NCBI GenBank assembly: GCA_001310715.1
Contig: BAXV01000003.1
Coordinates: 1-64,000, forward strand
Length of the DNA: 64,000 bases
From: Pseudovibrio sp. JCM 19062
Lineage (GTDB): Bacteria > Pseudomonadota > Alphaproteobacteria > Rhizobiales > Stappiaceae
Reading direction: 5' to 3'
Below are positions 59,756 through 64,000 of this stretch, one piece after another. A program made the translations under genes and the position numbers. The stretch's first letter is position 1; each line of letters begins with the position of its first letter. The notes beneath the pieces are model-generated. The model saw only the letters and a list, made by a program, of their open reading frames with translations, searched no databases and was not told the origin of the DNA.

Positions 59756-61157
59756 ATGAGCGACAATAATACAAGCAAAATCACGCCCGTGATTCTGTCG
59801 GGCGGGTTTGGATCTCGCCTCTGGCTCTGTCCCGCAGAGAAAGGCCAAAGCAATTCTTGCCAATTTTCTCTGGTCAAAGCTTGTTTCAAAAAAACATGTG
59901 AGCGCGTCAGTTCCAATCAGTTCCGCGCCCCGATTGTCATCTCGAATCAGGACCATCGCTTTTTAATCGGCGAGCAGATGGCAGAGCTGGATATCAAGCC
60001 GCAAGCCATTGTGCTTGAACCATGTGGACGCAACACCGCCGCCCCGGCAGCCCTTGCTGCCTCATGGCATTGCAAGCGGACGAAAACGCAATCGTACTAC
60101 TGCTGCCCTCAGATCATTTGGTCGCCGATGAAAATGAGTTCCTGTGTGCAGTAGAGGCTGCACAGATTGCCGCTGAAGCTGGTCACATCGTTACCTTTGG
60201 CATTGAGCCGAGCGAACCAAACACCGGTTACGGCTACATCAAGCTCTGTGCGGGCAGTGAGCCAGTCCGCAAAGTGGATGCTTTTGTCGAAAAGCCGGAT
60301 CTGGCAACCGCTGAACAGTTCCTCAAAGACGGCAATTACCTCTGGAACGCAGGCATTTTCATGTATTCCGCCGCAGCCATGCGTGATGCCTTCTTAAAAC
60401 ACGCGCCCGATATCTGGGAGCAGGTCTCCAAAGCTTCGCAAAACGCGCGCCATGATCTGGACTTCCTGCGCCTTGAAGAAGAAGCCTTTGCGAAGGTACG
60501 AAACATCTCCTTCGACTATGCCATCATGGAGAACGAGGAAAACGTTGCCTGTGTCCCGACTGATCCGGGTTGGAGTGATCTGGCTCCTGGCCTGCCATCT
60601 GGGAGTCCATGGCCAAAAATGATGAGGGAAACTCCGCTTTAGGGGAAGCGATCTTCGAACAGTCCAAAAATTGCCTCGTTTATTCTGAAGATGCCCTCGT
60701 CAGCGTGGTTGGTCTTCAGGACGTTATGATCGTGAACACCAAAGACGCGCTCCTCGTTGCTGCAAAAGACAAGGCTCAGGACGTTAAGAAGATAGTAGAG
60801 CAGTTGGACAGCGCCAACCGGCCCGAAACCGTCCAGCATCGCCGCGTGTATCGTCCGTGGGGCTGGAGTGAGCGTATCTCTGAAGGCGAGCGCTTCCGCG
60901 TGCAGTCTATGATGATCAAGCCGGGCATGGGCCTGACCCTACAGCGCCACATCCACCGTGCAGAGCACTGGGTTGTAGTCAGTGGAACGCTTGAGGTGAC
61001 CATTGACGGAAAGAATGAGCTGATTTCTGAAAATCAGTCTGTCTTTGTCCCACTGGGAGCACGGCACAAACTACAAAATCCGGGAAAAATCCCGGTTCGC
61101 ATGATTGAGGTCCAGTCTGGCGCCTATATCGCCGAAGACGACATCCTGCGAGTATAA
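59756..61157 (+). CDS. manC: Mannose-1-phosphate guanylyltransferase/mannose-6-phosphate isomerase
   Basis: Makes GDP-mannose (and interconverts fructose-6-P and mannose-6-P in bifunctional members) for surface polysaccharide. Signature ILSGGFGSRLWP (reads GSRLWLCP here), LLPSDHLVADENEF, VEKPDLATAEQFL, YLWNAGIFM; C-terminal cupin isomerase domain with YRPWGWSERISEGERFRV and LQRHIHRAEHWVVV. About 470 residues. ATG 59756; an in-frame TTG at 59732 is possible. At least four missing bases lie between 59822 and 59875, one extra A at 59887-59893, one missing near 60055 and one near 60588. Expected corrected text around the first cluster is AEKPKQFLPIFSGQSLFQKT. Confidence 0.9.
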
Positions 61158-61266
61158 CTTGAATTTGAATACCGTTTGCCGGGCACACGCTCACAACCAA
61201 ACGGGCATTGATAAAAGCCTCTCGTCTCTGCATTTTCAGCGACCGGAGGCTGATCTAGGAGAAACT

Positions 61267-62776
61267 ATGTCAATTAAACCGGTCTCGCAGCTAACACCAA
61301 ACACCTTGGCCTATGAAACGACACCGTTGGTCAAGCCGACCGGTTTTCGCGAGTATGATGCACGCTGGCTGTTTGAAGAAGAGATCAACCTGAAGGGCAT
61401 TCAGGCGCTGGGCGAAGGCCTTGGAACACTCATTCATGAGCTTGGCGTGCGCCCGGAGCTTGTCACGGGCCATGACTTCCGCGGCTATTCCGCATCTATC
61501 AAAATGGCAATGATCACGGGTCTGATGTCTGCTGGCATCAAAGTGCATGACATCGGCCTCGCAATGTCTCCAATGGCGTACTACGCCCAGTTCGATCTGG
61601 ACGTGCCATGTGTGGCCATGGTCACGGCTCCCACAATGACAACGGCTGGACCGGCGTGAAAATGGGTGCAAATCGCCCGCTCACATTCGGACCGGAAGAA
61701 ATGACCCGTCTGAAAGAGATCGTTCTGCAAGGCGCAAGTGACCTGCGCGGCGGTGGGGGCTACGAATACCATCCTGATCTGGCCGACCGCTACATTGCTG
61801 ATCTGACTGAGCGCAAAAAGCTAAAACGTCCTATCAAAGCTGTTGTTGCCTGCGGCAACGGCACGGCTGGCGCGTTTGCACCGCGTATTCTGGAAGCGTT
61901 GGGTGTTGACGTCATTCCGCTCGATTGCGAGCTGGACCACACCTTCCCGAACTACAACCCGAACCCGGAAGACATGAAGATGCTTCATGCAATCCGCGAC
62001 AAAGTGCTGGAAACCGGCGCTGAAGTTGGTCTGGGCTTTGATGGCGACGGTGATCGCTGTGGTGTGGTCGACAATGAAGGCGAAGAGATCTTTGCAGATA
62101 AAGTGGGCGTCATGCTTGCCCGCGATATCTCTGCGCTCCACCCGGAAAGCCAGTTTGTGGTTGACGTGAAATCAACCGGCCTGTTCAACACTGATCCGGT
62201 GCTCAAGGCTAATGGTGCAAAGACTGATTACTTCAAAACTGGTCACTCCTACATCAAACGCCGTGTCACCGAACTTGGCGCGGTTGCGGGTTTTGAAAAA
62301 TCCGGCCACTACTTCTTCAACCCGCCAATCGGACGCGGTTATGATGACGGTGCAGTCTCCGCAATAGCGGTACTGGACATGATGGACCGCAATCCGGACA
62401 AGTCCATGGCTGACTTGCGCCGCGACCTGCCCAAGACCTGGGGCTCTCCAACCATGGCCGCTAAATGTGCCGATGAGATCAAGTACGATGTGGTTGATCG
62501 TGTGGTCGCACGCTTTAAGTCCATGCAGGCCGATGGGGACCAAGTGTCCGGTCACGATATCGCTGACCTGATCACCGTAAACGGCGTTCGTGTGGTTTGC
62601 GCTGATGGAACATGGGGCCTCGTCCGTGCCTCCTCCAACAAACCAGAGCTGGTGGTTGTCGTGGAAAGCCCTGTCTCCGAGGTACGCCTGCACGAGATGT
62701 TCAAGCCGTGGATGCTGTTCTTCGTGAGCATCCTGAAGTCGGTGATTATAACCAGACACTGCCTGAAATCGCATAA
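61267..62776 (+). CDS. manB: Phosphomannomutase/phosphoglucomutase
   Basis: Converts mannose-6-phosphate to mannose-1-phosphate, the substrate of the preceding enzyme. About 503 residues of the alpha-D-phosphohexomutase family. Active serine in VTASHNDNGWTGVK (near 61622-61660), metal loop GFDGDGDRCGVVD, sugar loop EKSGHYFFNPP and phosphate loop VRASSNKPELVV. ATG 61267 follows AGGAG. One base is missing at the active-serine motif near 61630 (TAPTMTT should read TASHNDN) and one near 62706 (MFKAVDAVLREHPEVGDYN expected); the true stop is TAA 62774-62776. Forms a GDP-mannose pair with manC, 109 bases apart. Confidence 0.92.
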
Positions 62777-62798
62777 GTTCATCGTGTAATACGACACT

Positions 62799-62829
62799 AA
62801 AAACGCCGGCCATATGGACCGGCGTTTTT
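62799..62829. terminator. Bidirectional terminator between manB and the LysR gene
   Basis: AAAAACGCCGG and CCGGCGTTTTT make an 11-bp stem with T-tracts on both strands, serving the convergent manB and LysR genes. Confidence 0.9.
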
Positions 62830-62859
62830 ATTGCTACCTGATGAAGCGATATGAGCGCC

Positions 62860-63748
62860 CTATAGGTGCCCCCTGAAAAGATCTTTCTCCTGTTTCACTA
62901 GGTCAAAGATGAAGTCAGAGACAGCTTTGATACGGCGTAAATGACGGGCGCTCTCATGGGTGACCAGATAGTAACTGCGTGAAATGCGCTTCTCTGGCAG
63001 TACTGGCACAAAGTCATCGTTTCCATCGGCAATGAACCGTGAAGTATGCCAATCCCGCTGCCGCCCTCACAGCTTCCGTTTGCCCCAATGCACTGGCGCA
63101 CTCCAGTCGGGACTGCCAGTCCTTAGAGAACTCGGCGCAGTAGTTGAGCGAGGGGGCGTAGATCAAATCATCCACGTAACCAATCAGCCGATGTTGTTTC
63201 AGCTCTTCCTCGCTCTGAGGCAGGCCAAAGCGCTCTGCATAGGTGCGGGACGCATAAAGACCCAGCGTGTAGTCGGTCAGCTTCCGGCTCACAAGACGGC
63301 CATGGTCCGGCTGGCCTACCGTCACCGCCAGATCAGCTTCGCGCTTGGAGAGGGAAAAGGCGCGGTGCAGGGGAACCAGCTGTAGGGTCAGATCCGGATA
63401 GCGCTCATTAAGTGCCCCCAGCCGTGGTGCCAGAAAGGCAACGCCAAAGCCATCTGGCGTACCAATACGCACTGCGCCGGAAAGCTCCACATCTGTCCCG
63501 CCAATCTCCGCCCGCGCAGAAAGCATCTCGGTTTCCATGCTCTCTGCAAACTCAAAGAACCGCTCGCCTTCGCTGGTCAAGACACAGCCCGTTGTGCGCC
63601 GGTCAATCAGCTTGGCCTGCAACGCAGCCTCTAGTGATGAAATCCGCCGAGCAACGGTGGCGTGGTTTAGATTCAGCCGCTGGGCAGCCCCCAGGATTTG
63701 GCCGGATCGGGCCACCGCCAAAAACACCCTTGCATCGTCCCAGTTCAT
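62860..63748 (-). CDS. LysR-family transcriptional regulator
   Basis: About 296 residues. N-terminal winged helix MNWDDARVFLAVARSGQILG, AAQRLNLNHATVARRISSLE; effector domain with FSLSKREADLAVTVGQPDHG and ASRTYAERFGLPQS. This start and spacing match the LysR group that sits divergent to mmsA in many alphaproteobacteria. One base is missing near 63058 (AAGLGILHGSIADGND expected); the frame then runs to the TAG at 62862-62860. Likely controls the divergent dehydrogenase gene. Confidence 0.9.
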
Positions 63749-63946
63749 AATTGTGACGGCTCCTGTCTCTAAGCTTGTACAGAGTATGCGCTTTAAATTT
63801 CGCACAACGGTTTTGGAAATTATCTTATTGATACGCGAAAAATATAGTTCATGCTAGCAGCATATCGAAATTCGCCCGCAAGCCCGCGTAAGCGGTGGGT
63901 TTGGTGGGCCGGAACAATCAGAAACCTTTAGAGGGAGGACCTCATC
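63749..63946. promoter_or_regulatory. Divergent promoter region of the LysR gene and mmsA
   Basis: The 198 bp between the two starts are AT-rich at 63785-63865 (contains ATTATCTTATTGATACG and TATAGTTCATGC) and should hold both promoters and a LysR operator. No clear T-N11-A box was fixed by eye. Confidence 0.5.
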
Positions 63947-64000
63947 GTGGAAGAGATTGGTCACTTTATCAACGGCAAGCATGTAGCAGGCAAGTCCGGC
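63947..64000 (+). CDS. mmsA: CoA-acylating methylmalonate-semialdehyde dehydrogenase, N-terminal fragment
   Basis: Only the first 18 codons are present: VEEIGHFINGKHVAGKSG, which matches the conserved start of MmsA (MxEIGHFINGKxVAG). MmsA converts methylmalonate semialdehyde to propionyl-CoA in valine and inositol breakdown. GTG start at 63947 with GAGGGAGGA upstream. Truncated by the right window edge. Confidence 0.75.
   Translation, partial: MEEIGHFINGKHVAGKSG

Noticed and set aside
62172..62813. A long leftward reading frame opposite manB
   Set aside because: It is antisense to a well-conserved phosphomannomutase, has no recognisable motif, and follows the codon bias shadow of the real gene.
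1..64000. CRISPR arrays, tRNA or rRNA genes, insertion sequences, prophage or integron features
   Set aside because: No regularly spaced repeats, cloverleaf sequences, transposase, integrase or phage structural genes were recognised on either strand.

Overview
The window looks like the chromosome of a free-living marine-type alphaproteobacterium, most likely of the Hyphomicrobiales/Stappiaceae kind (Pseudovibrio- or Labrenzia-like; genus is an inference). Support: a fused TrpE-TrpG anthranilate synthase behind a tryptophan leader peptide, the order ccmF-ccmH-htrA-feuPQ-like two-component pair-glnE-PAS kinase-pepN that resembles the rhizobial cycHJKL/feuPQ neighbourhood, a palindromic intergenic repeat of rhizobial style, and many peptide and small-molecule ABC importers. 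No rRNA, tRNA, CRISPR, IS element or prophage was recognised.

Layout. 1-15.7 kb: core housekeeping block (cytochrome c maturation, an alpha/beta hydrolase, periplasmic protease HtrA, a FeuPQ-like two-component system, GlnE, a PAS sensor kinase and aminopeptidase N). 16-25.4 kb: a CoA transferase, a membrane class III nucleotide cyclase and a complete Yej/Opp-type peptide importer with the ATPase gene first. 25.5-36.9 kb: two divergent operons. Leftward are four glycosyltransferases and a polysaccharide deacetylase, overlapping stop-to-start. Rightward are an ABC-exporter-like protein with a degenerate, interrupted ATPase domain, a stand-alone cyclic-nucleotide-binding protein, an MBL-fold hydrolase and a second class III cyclase. 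This block is the best candidate for an undescribed system: a cyclic-nucleotide circuit coupled to a cell-surface glycan operon.

37-44.4 kb: an SDR dehydrogenase, two tandem paralogous FAD oxidoreductases, ilvD, a 1-Cys peroxiredoxin and an ArsR-AHSA1 pair. 44.5-49.9 kb: an NMT1/SsuA-type importer and trpE(G) with a readable attenuator. 50-59.5 kb: a leftward eight-gene run (M20 deacylase, peptide-type ABC importer, class II aldolase, ROK kinase, ArgE-like deacetylase) that reads as uptake and dismantling of an N-acylated, sugar-containing compound. 59.7-62.8 kb: manC and phosphomannomutase (GDP-mannose supply). The window ends with a LysR regulator divergent from the start of a methylmalonate-semialdehyde dehydrogenase gene.

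Caution on quality: about 60 single-base or two-base frame breaks are spread over most genes, including core ones. Most are one base missing from a short run or doublet; several are one or two extra bases in A/T runs of six or more. This is the signature of an unpolished assembly, not of gene decay. CDS coordinates below span the whole gene across these breaks, and the break positions are given.
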